DNA from: Elymus sibiricus | Taxonomy: Eukaryota > Streptophyta > Magnoliopsida > Poales > Poaceae | Assembly (NCBI GenBank): GCA_039707655.1 | Contig: CM077676.1 | Location: 236,755,366 to 236,819,365, forward strand | Length of the DNA: 64,000 bases | Direction of reading: 5' to 3' | In this document: piece after piece, positions 45,801 through 55,868 of the stretch | Numbering within the stretch: the first letter of the stretch is position 1 | Layout: each line of letters starts with the position of its first letter | Notes under the pieces: generated by a model | What the model was told of the DNA's origin: nothing | What the model saw: the letters and a program-made list of their open reading frames with translations, nothing else | Databases searched by the model: none | Made by a program: the position numbers and the translations under genes

Positions 45801-46773
45801 TAAATACCATATTATGATTATCTTGGCGAAACACTTGGCAATCTACTTTGCTAAATAGAACATTAAAGCCAAAATCAGCTAGTCTAGATACGAAAAGAAG
45901 ATTGTAACCAAGAGATTCAACAAGCATAACATTTTGTATGGAGCTATCATTGGATATGGCCACCTTACCAAGGCCAAGTACCTTACCCTTGGAGTTGTCT
46001 CCAAAAGTCACGTACTTGCGTGGACCATCATTTTTAGCAAGCTCACGAAACATGTCTCTATCTCCGGTCATGTGATCGGTACATCCACTATCATGAATCC
46101 ATTCTTTTCCTCCGGCCATGTAATCTCGAAAATTTGCCATAAGACTGAGATTCCTCATGGTCTTCTCAAATTCAATGTCAAAGTCTTCGTCCTCATCATA
46201 ATAGCCATGCTCAACATCATCATCATCATGCGTGTGATCATTTCCTAGGATAATAGACTCATTAGTTTCATGATCATGACAATGTTCAAGTTTATGACTT
46301 CTAATGGTTTCCATGATAATGTTGCTAATAGTTCTAACATCTCCTTTGGCACGCATAAGATCACGAAGCTCAAACAAGCAATCATCAAACTTAGGATCAC
46401 TAGGACTCATCTTGTGAAAAGAAACAACCTTATGAAGAATCTTATCGAGACTCTTTAAGGAGTAATCAGGATATCGCTTTTCTAAATCATGCCATAGAGT
46501 ATAAGCACATGCAAAGTTTTGCATACAACCAAGTACAACCTTAGATAATCCTCTAATGATAAGATTGACGGTTCTAAGATTACGAAGCATGTCAATTTCC
46601 TCTTCATGAGTAGGATGCAAGGGATCAATAGGGGGAACATAAGGATTATGAATATACTTGCTCAAGTTAAATTCATCAAAGATATCAAGCATTTCATCCT
46701 TCCAAAAGTTGTAATTCTCCCCATCGAGAACAGGCACTCTACGTCTAAGACTCCCCAATGTAGACACATCCAT
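42835..46773 (-). CDS. Copia D Gag-Pol polyprotein, 1312 residues, uninterrupted
   Basis: ATG at 46773 (MDVSTLGSLRRRVPVLDGEN); an open extension upstream runs through the PBS into the LTR and is not the start. Gag (UBN2-like) covers 1 to about 170, then an acidic stretch without a CCHC knuckle. Protease DSGCTDHMTG is at 228-237. GAG-pre-integrase is around 345-400 with an HHCC finger (HRRFGH...CSACQ). Integrase has D423, D486 and E522, D-x62-D-x35-E, with RSDNRTEF where most copias have RSDNGTEF. An acidic Pro-rich hinge spans 650-750. RT has MDIKSAFLNGE and YVDD at 996-999. RNase H has DSDYAGD and LSTAEAEYIA. The C-terminus ends ...LNIIDASNVN. Replication acts in cytoplasmic particles and integration in the nucleus. 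It has no stop or frameshift, the only open pol in the window. Confidence 0.9.
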   Translation of the reverse strand: MDVSTLGSLRRRVPVLDGENYNFWKDEMLDIFDEFNLSKYIHNPYVPPIDPLHPTHEEEIDMLRNLRTVNLIIRGLSKVVLGCMQNFACAYTLWHDLEKRYPDYSLKSLDKILHKVVSFHKMSPSDPKFDDCLFELRDLMRAKGDVRTISNIIMETIRSHKLEHCHDHETNESIILGNDHTHDDDDVEHGYYDEDEDFDIEFEKTMRNLSLMANFRDYMAGGKEWIHDSGCTDHMTGDRDMFRELAKNDGPRKYVTFGDNSKGKVLGLGKVAISNDSSIQNVMLVESLGYNLLFVSRLADFGFNVLFSKVDCQVFRQDNHNMVFTGIRRGDLYIVDFTKRAQPRTCLIAKSSKGWLWHRRFGHVGIRNLDKLIKGDHILGVKDVIFDKDRLCSACQAGKQVGGSHLVKNIMTTRRPLELLHMDLFGPNAYKSLGGNSFGLVIVDDFSRFTWVFFLDDKSQVQKIFKNFARKAQNQFEVKNKKVRSDNRTEFKNTNVDTFLDEEGISHEFSATYTPQQNGVVERKNRTLIEMARTMLDEYKTPRHFWAEAIETACHATNRLYLHKLLGKTAYELLTGNKPQVGYFRVFGSKCYILDKHRRSKFAPKSHEGFLLGYGSNSHTYRVYNNFTRKVEETVDVKFDETNGSQVEQLPLDVGDQEPSEAIQDLPIGKIRPVEVKESTSSIQVEAPTSHQGERQVDTEASTSGTRQDDGNEEVQQDDPPQPPSPPPQANNDNINKEEEDDDDEEASPQPKKKLPRVRARIDKDHPIEQILGDIQTGRITRSKTHLANFCEHYSFISSVEPLKVEDALKDPDWVNAMHEELHNFERNQVWTLVEKPKEEQNIIGTKWVFRNKQDEYGQVVRNKARLVAQGYTQVEGMDYGETYAPVARLESIRTLLAYANHHDITLYQMDIKSAFLNGEIEEEVYVKQPPGFGNPKKPNHVYKLRKALYGLKQAPRAWYKCLTKFLLEKVFEIGKIDSTLFTKRVNGELFVCQIYVDDIIFGSTNPSFSEKFGRLMSEKFEISMMCELKFFLGLQIKQTREGTFVSQKKYTKDLFKKFNMQESKGMKTPKPTSGHLDLTKDAKLVDQKVYRSMIGTLLYLCISHPDIMLSVCMCARYQAAPKECHLKAVKRIVRYLLHTPNFGIWYPKGSSFNLVGYSDSDYAGDKVDRKSTSGTCQFLGRSLVSWSSKKQNSVSLSTAEAEYIAAGSCCAQLLWMTQTLKDYGVHMKHVPLLCDNENAIKIAHNPVQHSRTKHIEVRHHFIRDHVEKGDIDLKHVRTDKQLADIFTKPLDEKVFCHLRSELNIIDASNVN

Positions 46774-46814
46774 CTCCCTCCAATGGTGATGAAACCAAAG
46801 CAATGGAGACCAAA

Positions 46815-46826
46815 GCTCTGATACCA
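46815..46826 (-). promoter_or_regulatory. Copia D primer binding site
   Basis: TGGTATCAGAGC on the minus strand, two bases from the LTR, initiator tRNA-Met type. Confidence 0.8.
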
Positions 46827-46828
46827 AT

Positions 46829-48396
46829 TGTTGGATCGAGGAGATAGGTCTAGAGGGGGGTGAATAGACCCTTAACCAGCCAAAATTAGCAGTTTTTAAT
46901 TTCTCTTGGAGCTTAGGCAGATTTTGGCACAAGTTAAGATCACTCCAAAACTTTCTACACATGCATATCTAGAGATTGAGCAGCGGAAATGATAAAGCAT
47001 GCAAGAGTGCGAAAAGTAAAGGGGTAGAGTATGGAAGATCAAACGCAATGAAGACACGGTGGTTTTTGGCGTGGTTCCGATAGGTGGTGCTATCGTATGT
47101 CCACGTTGATGGAGACTTCAACCCACGAAGGGTAACGGCTGCGCGAGTCCACGGAGGGCTCCACCCACGAAGAGTCCACGAAGAAGCAACCTTGTCTGTT
47201 CCACCATGGCTTACGTCCACGAAGGACTAGCCTCACTCGGGGTAGATCTTCACGAAGTAGGCGATCTCCTTACCCTTACAAACTCCTTGGTTCAACTCCA
47301 CATCATGTTGGAGGATCCCAAGTGACACCTAACCAATCTAGGAGACACCACTCTCCAAAAGGTAATAGACGGTGTATTGTTGATGAACTCCTTGCTCTTG
47401 TGCTTCAAATGATAGTCTTCCCAGCACTCAAACAACTCCTCACAGATTTGGCTATGGTGGAAGAAGGATTTGAGTGGAAAGCAACTTGGGAAAGGCTAGA
47501 GATCAAGGTTCAAATGGTAGGAATGGAATATCTTGATCTCAACACATGAGTAGGTGGTTCTCTCTCAGAAAATGTATGGTGGAAGTGTAGGCACGTTCTG
47601 ATGGCTCTCCTTACTGAGAAGGGAGTGGTGGAGGGGTATATATAGCCTCCACACAAAATCCAACCGTTACACACTTTTGACTCAACTCGGTGGCACCGAA
47701 ACAATAATCTCGGTATCACCGAACTGTGTAAAAGATATGAACTTTAGGAATCTCGGTGGGACCGATACGAACAACTCGGATGGACCGAAGTGCAATGGCT
47801 AGGGCAATCCTCATCTCGGTGGCACCGATTGCATCAACTCGGTAGGACCGAAGTGAAGCAATAAGGCAACAGAGAGTTGGCAAGCCATCTCGGTGAGACC
47901 GATTTGCAAACTCGGCGAGACCGAAGTAAGTGCAAACGATTCCAGAGAGTTGGCAAGGCCATCTCGGTGAGACCGAGATCCATTTCGGTGGATCCGATTT
48001 GTTAGGGTTTTGGCAGTGGCTAAGTCTTGGATGAACTCGGTGGGGCCGGATAGAGAAATTTGGTGGGGCCGAGTTGGAATATAGGTTTTGGACATATTTG
48101 GGTAGAGAGAGTGGTTGAGGGTTTAGGAGTACTGTCACTAAGCACTTGAGAAAAAGGATCATTAAGCAACACTTCATCCCCTTTTAATAGTATTGGCTTT
48201 CCTATGGACTCAATGTGATCTTGGATCACTAAACCAAAAATATAGAGTCTTGAGCTTTTGCCAATCCTTGTCCTTAGCATTTTGAAGGGGTTCCACGTCC
48301 TCTTGTCCTTGCCACGCCATTGTTGAACTTGTCTGAAATTCACTAGATGAAAGCATTAGTCCAACAACATGTATGTTGGCATAAATTACCAAAACC
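46829..48396 (-). repeat. 5' LTR of copia D, 24 bp short at its outer end
   Basis: Same start TGTTGGATCG next to the PBS. Colinear with the left copy to AAAACC at 48396, then gypsy C sequence; the expected ACCAAGGGAGCAAATGTGCT... end is missing. The TCGGT...ACCGA motif array is repeated at about 47690-48075. Confidence 0.85.
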
Positions 48397-51300
48397 TCCT
48401 ACTGATCCGTTAGAACAATATTTGCTAGACCATGAAAACGATATGCATATGAATGAAAGAAATGAAATAGATAAGATGTTCTTTGATCAACCACCTATCC
48501 TTAAACATAATTTGCCTGTTGAAACTCTTGGAGGCCCTCCTCCGCCTAAAGGTGATCCTGTATTTGAATTGAAGCAATTGCCCGATACATTGAAATATGC
48601 TTATCTTGATGAAAATAAGATATATCCTGTTATTATTAGTGCTAACCTTTCAGCTCATGAAGAAAAGAGATTACTAAAAACTCTGAGGAAGCACCGTGCT
48701 GCTATTGGATATACTCTTGATGATCTTAAGGGCATTAGTCCCACTCTATGTCAGCACAAAATTAATATGGAGCCTGATGCTAAACCAGTTGTCGACCACC
48801 AACGCCGATTAAATCCTAAGATGAAAGAGGTGGTAAGAACTGAAATATTAAAGCTTCTGGAAGCAGGTATAATCTATCCCATAGCTGATAGTAGATGGGT
48901 AAGTCCCGTTCATTGTGTCCCTAAGAAAGGAGGTATTACCGTTGTTCCTAATGATAAAAATGAACTCATTCCACAAAGAATTGTAACTGGTTATAGGATG
49001 GTAATTGATTTTAGAAAATTAAACAAAGCTACTAGAAAAGATCATTACCCCTTACCTTTTATTGATCAAATGTTAGAAAGATTGTCTAAGCATACACACT
49101 TTTGTTTTCTAGATGGTTATTCTGGTTTTTCTCCAATACCTGTGTCACAACCCGATCAAGAGAAAACCACCTTTGCTTGTCCTTTTGGAACTTATGCTTA
49201 TAGGCGTATGCCTTTTGGTTTATGCAATGCACCTGCTACTTTTCAAAGATGTATGACTGCTATATTCTCTGACTTTTGTGAAAAGATTGTTGAGGTGTTC
49301 ATGGATGATTTTTCCGTTTACGGAACTTCTTTTGATGATTGCTTAAGCAACCTTGATTGAGTTTTGCAGAGATGTGAAGAAACTAATCTTGTCTTGAATT
49401 GGGAGAAATGCCACTTTATGGTGAATGAAGGCATTGTCTTGGGGCATAAAATTTCTGAAAGAGGTATTGAAGTTGATAAAGCTAAGGTTGATGCTATTGA
49501 GAAAATGCCATGTCCTAAAGATATTAAAGGTATAAGAAGTTTCCTTGGTCATGCTGGTTTCTATAGGAGATTTATTAAAGACTTCTCTAAAATTTCTAGG
49601 CCTCTTACCAATCTTTTGCAAAAAGATGTTCCATTTGTTTTTGACGATGATTGTCTAGAAGCCTTTGAAACACTTAAGAAAGCCTTAACCACTGCACCTA
49701 TTGTCCAACCACCTGATTAGAACTTGCCTTTTGAGATTATGTGTGATGCTAGTGATTATGCTGTTGGTGCTGTTCTAGGACAGAGAGTTGATAAGAAATT
49801 AAATGTTATCCATTATGCTAGTAAAACTCTAGACAGTACCCAAAGAAATTATGCTACTATTGAGAAAGAATTTCTAGCAGTTGTGTTTGCATGTGATAAA
49901 TTCAGATCTTACATAGTTGATTCTAAAGTAACTGTTCACACCGATCATGCTGCTATTAAATATCTTATGGAAAAGAAAGATGCTAAACCTAGACTCATTA
50001 GGTGGGTTCTATTGCTACAAGAATTTGACTTGCATATTATTGATAGAAAGGGAGCTGAGAATCCCATAGCAGATAATTTGTCTAGAATGGAAAATGTTCT
50101 TGATGACCCACTTCCTATTAATGATGATTTTCCTGATGAACAATTAGCTGTCATAAATGCTTCTCGTACTACTCCATGGTATGCGGACTATACTAATTAC
50201 ATTGTTGCTAAATTTATACCGCCTAGTTTCACGTACCAACAAAAGAAAAAGTTCTTTTTTGATTTAAGACATTACTTCTGAGATGATCCACATCTTTATA
50301 AAGAAGGGGTAGATGGTATTATTAGACGTTGTATACCTGAGCATGAACAGGAACAAATCCTACGGAAGTGTCATTCCGAGGCTTACGGAGGACACCATGC
50401 GGGAGACAGAACTGCACACAAGGTATTGCAATCTGGTTTTTATTGGCCTACTCTTTTCAAGGATGCTCGTAAGTTTGTCCTATCGTGTGATGAATGTCAA
50501 AGAATTGGTAATGTTGGTAGACGTTAGGAAATGCCTATGAATTATTCACTTGCTGTTGAACCATTTGATGTTTGGGGATTTGATTATATGGGACCTTTTC
50601 CTAAATCCAATGGGTATACTCATATTTTAGTTGCTGTTGATTACGTTACTAAGTGGGTAGAAGCTATTCCAACTAGTAGTGCTGATCATAACACTTCTAT
50701 TAAAATGCTTAAAGAAGTTATTTTCCCGAGGTTTGGAGTCCCTAGATATTTGATGACTGATGGTGGTTCACATTTTATTCATGGTGCATTCCGTAAACTG
50801 CTTGCTAAATATGATGTCAACCATATAATTGCATCTCCCTATCACCCTCAAACTAGTGGTCAATTTGAATTGAGCAATAGAGAAATAAAATTAATTTTGC
50901 AAAAAACCGTCAATAGATCTAGAAAGAATTGGTCTAAGAAACTTGACGATGCATTATGGACATATAGAACTGCTTATAAAAATCCTATGGGTATGTCTCC
51001 TTATAAAATGGTTTATAGAAAAGCATGTCATTTACCTCTTGAGTTAGAACATAAAGCATATTGGGCAATTAAAGAACTAAATTATGATTTTAAACTTGCC
51101 GGTGAAAATAGGTTATTTGATATTAGCTCATTAGATGAATGGAGAACCCAAGCTTATGAAAATGCCAAATTATTTAAAGAAAAAGTTAAAAGATGGCATG
51201 ATAGAAGAATTCAAAAATGGGAATTTAAAGTAGGTGAGCAAGTTCTATTATACAATTCTCGTTTGAGATTCTTTGCAGGAAAACTTCTCTCTAAATGGGA

Positions 51301-51505
51301 AGGACCGTATATCATCGAAGAAGTTTATCGCTCCGGAGCCATCAAAATAAATAACTCCGAAGGCACTAATCCGAGAGTGGTGAATGGGCAAAGAATTAAG
51401 CACTATATTTTAGGTACTCCCATTAATGTTGAAACTAATATTATTGAAACAATTACACCGGAGGAATACATAAGAGAGACCTTCCGGAACACTCCAGAAC
51501 CCTGA
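48397..51505 (+). pseudogene. Gypsy C pol: RT, RNase H, integrase, four premature stops
   Basis: One frame from the copia D junction to a TGA at 51503-51505 with stops at 49358 (TGA), 49718 (TAG), 50279 (TGA) and 50525 (TAG), and no frameshift. RT has MVIDFRKLNKATRKDHYPLP, YRRMPFGLCNAPATF and the catalytic VFMDD (about 49298). RNase H has [24 protein letters not shown] and [10 protein letters not shown]. Integrase has an HHCC finger (HSEAYGGHH...CDECQ), [15 protein letters not shown] and [16 protein letters not shown], so the D, D and E residues are kept. After RTs of this lineage an env-position ORF often follows, as here. Confidence 0.85.
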
Positions 51506-51630
51506 AAAGGAAGAGGTATGTGATACGGTAAGTAAACCGACTCCAAAAATTCCATAAAAATACTTTCTGTCAGTTTTGGAATATTAGAAAAAAATACAAA
51601 AATAAGAAACAACCGAGGGGACCCACCTGG

Positions 51631-51762
51631 TGCCCACGAGGCACCAGGGCGCGCCACCCCCCCAGGCGCGCCCTGGTGACTCGTGGGCCCCACGTGAGCC
51701 TTCCCGACTCCGTTTTCTCCTGGATTACTTGTTTTGCAAGATAAAAAATCTTTATATATATA
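51631..51762 (+). promoter_or_regulatory. LTR-promoter-like module in front of the gypsy C accessory ORF
   Basis: A 24-bp imperfect stem-loop (stems about 51632-51655 and 51665-51688, one mismatch, 9-base C-rich loop) with GGCGCGCC in each arm, followed by TATATATATA at 51753-51762 and ACTCCCGGACG. The accessory ATG lies 83 bases downstream. The same hairpin then TATA order is found in the element's LTRs. A promoter function is inferred. Confidence 0.5.
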
Positions 51763-51844
51763 CTCCCGGACGTTTTGACCACCGTATCGCAGAAATCTCC
51801 TCTGTTCTTGTTTCGTGCTATTTTTCTGACAGATCTAGATTGCT

Positions 51845-52360
51845 ATGGCTCCACCAATCTCTTCCAAGGACAAGTTCTACGAGAAGGTCATGAACCCCTA
51901 CCTACCGGAGGTGATGAAACACCCTCAAGCCATTGAGATGCGTGAGGGGGTGCTTCACATCCGGGATGTTCAAGGACCCAAGAAGACCGGGAGCGTGGAG
52001 TCCAGGCTCGAAGTGGTGGAGCAGGAGATCTTCAAGTGCCAAGGGATGGTGGAACGTGGACTCAACGCCAACCACTCCATGATCACGGAATTCACCCATA
52101 ATCACAAGGTGGAGGGCCAATCGATGGGGGACATCATCTTCAAGCTTAATGAACGAATCGACTATCTCCAAGGCCAAATCTATGATCTCCAAAACCAAAA
52201 TTTTGAGTATGAGGCAAGATTCAAAGGTATGAGTTTAGCTGCAAGTTTCAGGACTCCGGAAACTCGTTCATCTTTCTATGATGGGGAACCTATGCCATGG
52301 AAGCCGGAGGATAAGCTCACTACTTCATCACCACCACCATCACCGAAGAAGGAAACTTGA
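51845..52360 (+). CDS. Gypsy C accessory ORF (171 residues), env position, coiled coil
   Basis: Intact ORF between integrase and the 3' LTR, ATG in GCTATGG context. The N-terminus is MAPPISSKDKFYEKVMNPYL. A heptad-rich segment (VESRLEVVEQEIFKCQGMV, then FKLNERIDYLQGQIYDLQNQ; residues about 56-128) predicts a coiled coil. The tail is Pro/Ser-rich and basic (SSPPPSPKKET). No signal peptide or membrane segment is seen, so it does not look like an envelope protein. Gypsy A keeps both ends of the same ORF, with the same start pattern and C-terminus. Function unknown; a Gag partner, RNA chaperone or movement factor are only possibilities. Confidence 0.7.
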   Translation: MAPPISSKDKFYEKVMNPYLPEVMKHPQAIEMREGVLHIRDVQGPKKTGSVESRLEVVEQEIFKCQGMVERGLNANHSMITEFTHNHKVEGQSMGDIIFKLNERIDYLQGQIYDLQNQNFEYEARFKGMSLAASFRTPETRSSFYDGEPMPWKPEDKLTTSSPPPSPKKET

Positions 52361-53877
52361 GCACATGGGTATGGGCACTCCCCTTGGCTTGTGCCAAGCT
52401 TGGGGGAGGTGCCCCGGTATCGTATCACCATCACTTTTATTATCTTTACCTATTTTTAGTTCGATCTTTAGTTATTTCGTGATCTAGTTGAATAAAAGTT
52501 TAGTATGATCTATTTTCGAGTGTTAGCTTCGTGATCTATCTATCTATGTAATCGAGTTGAGAGTTATATAATAAAGAGTAGTTTGAGTTTTTGCTTCTTT
52601 ACTTTCATGTTCCAATTCTAGCAATGAAAATAATGAAAAAGATCATATGCTAATCCTATGGAAAGTAATGACATTACATGAAGAAAAGTATAAGTGGTAA
52701 AATTTATTGGAAGTTAACAAACATATCATTAGTCAATGATGCAATTCATGAAAGAATTAATAAGGGAAGAGAAGATTCACGTGCAAATACACTATCTTGG
52801 ACATCTTTTATGATTGTGAGCCCCCATTAAGTATTTTATGTCAAATTGTTGATGTTGGACAAGGAAGACAACGTAATGAGTTATGTTTGTTCATATTCAC
52901 ATAGAAGTTATATTGTTATAGATCCTCCAACATGTGGTGCTTGCCCAATATCTTTGCTAGCCAAAAATCCGCACCAAGTAGAGATACTACTTGTGCATCC
53001 AAAACCTTTAAACCCAGTTTCATGTCATGAGAGTCCACTATATCTACTTATGGATTGAATAAGATCCTTCAAGTAAGTTGTCATCGGTGCAAAAAGCAAT
53101 AAAAATTGCCTCTAAACATGTCTGAACTTGTGATTGTAAAGAAATAAAAGCGACAGACTGCATAATAAAGGTTGCTATCACAAGGGGCAATATAAAGTGA
53201 CGTTCCTTTGCATTAAGAGCTCTTGCATCCAACAACAAAATGTGCATGACAACCTCTGCTTCCCTCTGCGAAGGGCCTATCCTTTACTTTTATGTATTTA
53301 CTTTTTATGCAAGAGTCAATAGTGTTCTCCTCTATTTCCTTTTTATTTTTCTCTTTTGTAAGCATCATGTGGTGGGGAAAGATCTAAGCATATATATCCA
53401 GTTGGATATGAGTGATCATGAGTTATTATTGTTGACATCACCCTTGAGGTGAATAAGTTGGGAGGCAAACTCACAAGCCCCTATCTTTCTATGTGTCTGG
53501 CTGAAACTTTTTGCTCCATATATATGTCGTGAGTGTTAGCAATCATAGAAGACTAAATGATGGTTGAGTATGTGGACTTGCTGAAAAGCTCCTACATGAG
53601 ACCCTTCCTGAAAATATGATGAATTGCAATTGCATTGTTGACTGAGAACATAGTTTGTTAGTTTTCAAGAAAGTTTATGCCTTATACTCCATTGTTGTGA
53701 TGAATTGTTACTTGCTCATGAGAAGTTTATGATAATAAATATTGCTGTTATAACAATGAACATGATGATACTATGTCCGTATTTTTTTATCGACACCTCT
53801 CTCTCTCTAAACATGTGGACATGATTATCGATATCGGCTTTCGCTTGAGGACAAGCGAGGTCTAAGCTTGGGGGAGT
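52361..53877 (+). other. Gypsy C 3' non-coding region and polypurine tracts
   Basis: About 1.5 kb without a supported gene. AAGCTTGGGGGAGG occurs at 52396-52409, just after the accessory ORF, and AAGCTTGGGGGAG again at 53864-53876 directly before the 3' LTR as the functional PPT. A third copy sits inside gag at 38357-38370. Confidence 0.75.
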
Positions 53878-55397
53878 TGATACGTCCATTTTGCATCATG
53901 TTTTGCTACTATTATTTATAGTGTTTTTAATCAATATAACACTTTGTGGAGCAATTCTAATGCCTTTTCTCTCTTAATATGCAAGATTTACACAAGGAGG
54001 GAGATTGCCGGCAGCTGGAATTTTGGACCTGAAAAGGCTATGTCAGAGATACCTATTCCGCACATCTCCAAATGAGCTGAAATTTTACGGAGATTTATTT
54101 TGGAATAAATAAAAAATACTGGAAGCAAGAAGTACCAGAGGGGGCCACCCAGGTGCCCACGAGGCACCAGGGCGCGCCACCCCCCCAGGCGCGCCCTGGT
54201 ACCTCGTGGGGCCCCTGGCCAGCCTCTGGCCCCCATTTTCTGGTATATAAGTGCATTTGCCCTAGAAAAAATATAGAGAAGACTTTTGGGATGGTGCACC
54301 GCCGTCTCGAGGCGGAACTTGGGCAGGAGCACTTTTGCTCTCCGGCGGAGAGATTCTGCCGGGGATACTTCCCTCCGGGAGGGGGAAATCGTCGCCATCG
54401 TCATCACCAGCGATCCTCTCATCGTGGGAGGACTAATCTTCATCAACATCTTCATTAGCACCATCTCATCTCAAACCCTAGTTCATATCTTGTATTCAAT
54501 CTTTGCCTCAAAACCTCAGATTGGTACCTGTGGGTTGCTAGTAGTGTTGATTACACCTTGTAGTTGAAGCTAGTTGGTTTATTTGGTGGAAGATTATATG
54601 TTCAGATCTATTATGCTATTCAACACCTCTCTGATCTTGGACATGAATATGATTTGTGAGTAGTTACTTTTGTTCTTGAGGACATGGGAGAAGTCTTGTC
54701 ATAAGTAATCATGTGAATTTGGTATTCGTTCGATATTTTGATGATATGTATGTTGTTGATTCCCTTAGTGGTGTCGTGTGAACGTCGACTACATGACACT
54801 TCACCATCTTTGGGCCTAAGGGAATGCATTGTGGAGTAGTAATTAGATCATGGGTTGCTAGAGTGACAGAAGCTTAAACCCTAGTTTATGCGCTATTCCG
54901 TAAGGGGCTGATTTGGATCCATATGTTTAATTCTATGGTTAGAGTTATCTTAATTCTTCTTTCGTAGTTGCGGATGCTTGCGAGAGGGGGTAATCATAAG
55001 TCGGAGGCTTGTTCAAGTAAGAACAACACCCAAGCACCGGTCCACCCACATATCAAATTATCAAAGTAGCGAACACGAATCAAACAAACATGATGAAGGT
55101 GACTAGATGAAATTCCCATGTGTCCTCGAGAATGCTTTACTTACTATAAGAGATCGTTCCGGCTTGTCCTTTGTTATAAAAAGGATTGGGCCACCTTGCT
55201 GCACTCTTTGTTACTATTGCTACTTGTCACTTGTTACAAATTATCTTGCTATCAAACTACTCGTTACCGATAATTTCAGTGCTTGCAGAAAATACCTTGG
55301 TGAAAACCGCTTGTCATTTCCTTCTGCTCCTCGTTGGGTTCGACACTCTTACTTATCGAAAGGACTACGATTGATCCCCTATACTTGTGGGTCATCA
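53878..55397 (+). repeat. 3' LTR of gypsy C (1520 bp)
   Basis: TGATACGTCC...GTCATCA, followed by TSD GCTGA. Hairpin with a perfect 13-bp inner stem at about 54155-54212 and TATATAAG at 54244-54251. Confidence 0.9.
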
Positions 55398-55402
55398 GCT
55401 GA

Positions 55403-55868
55403 GTGTTTTGTTTCGGACCCTTTTATCCTTCTATTCTTTCTCATCCAAATCTATGCTGTCCGTCGTGAGCATGCAATTTGATCTGAAGAAAATCTCTCTC
55501 CGACGTCCTTGGTCGCGAAAGAAATCAACTTTGAACTTTTATCATTTTTTTTGGCATTTAGCCCTCCTTCAAACCTTTCGAACTCCCGCTCTCTTCCCGA
55601 GTTTCTCGTAGAGAACGGTTGCCACGTGCCCACGATCTCCACAATCGTGACCGTGTCCGTCGAATGCGGAACGTCCCGCAACTATGGGCCGTAGATTTCG
55701 GAGAGGAGGTTCAGCTCTCCAGCTATAAATATCCCTCACCGCGTCTTCTTCCTCAGTTCTCAAACCCTCATTCCACCTCCATCCGAGCCCGTGCTTGAAG
55801 CAACTCCGGCGAGAAGTTCTGCCGTGCTACTCCGGTGGAATCTTGCCGCAGCTGATCACGCCGGTGCG
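55403..55868 (+). promoter_or_regulatory. Copia B internal promoter and leader exon for ORF2
   Basis: TATAAATA at 55724-55731 in a CCAGCTATAAATATCC context, followed about 30 bases on by a C/T-rich start region (CTTCTTCCTCAGTTCTC) and a GC-moderate leader, then a donor-like GCG|GTAATC at 55868/55869. This looks like a normal plant Pol II promoter lying inside the retrotransposon, downstream of gag. Inferred from sequence shape only. Confidence 0.5.

Larger units (their letters stand above)
39559..48396 (-). mobile_element. Copia D: youngest insertion, intact polyprotein
   Basis: Minus-strand copia element inside the gypsy C protease/RT junction. LTRs 39559-41150 and 46829-48396, PBS 46815-46826, open polyprotein 46773-42835, PPT 41151-41165 (minus AAAAAGGGGGAGAT). 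CTACT flanks it (39554-39558, 48399-48403), but the right LTR lacks its last 24 bp. LTRs differ at about 23 sites by eye (about 1.5%), mostly transitions. Confidence 0.9.
36295..55397 (+). mobile_element. Gypsy C: Athila-like element, complete ends, split by copia D
   Basis: LTRs at 36295-37811 and 53878-55397. TSD GCTGA at 36290-36294 and 55398-55402 exactly. PBS at 37823, gag-pol 37918-51505 (interrupted), accessory ORF 51845-52360, PPT 53864-53876. Without copia D it is about 10.3 kb. The RT/integrase motifs (VFMDDFSVYG, EETNLVLNWEKCHFMV, GFYRRFIKDFSKI) are Athila-lineage by family knowledge. LTRs differ by roughly 2-3% by eye. Confidence 0.9.

Noticed and set aside
46774..46962. N-terminal 63-codon extension of the copia D polyprotein
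   Set aside because: It reads through the PBS and LTR; the conserved gag start is at 46773.
48347..48400. ATG-started ORF running from the copia D LTR into gypsy C pol
   Set aside because: Chance in-frame fusion across the insertion junction; not a native start.
51845..52360. Accessory ORF as a viral-type envelope gene
   Set aside because: Position fits, but there is no signal peptide, membrane segment or cleavage site; only a coiled coil is visible.
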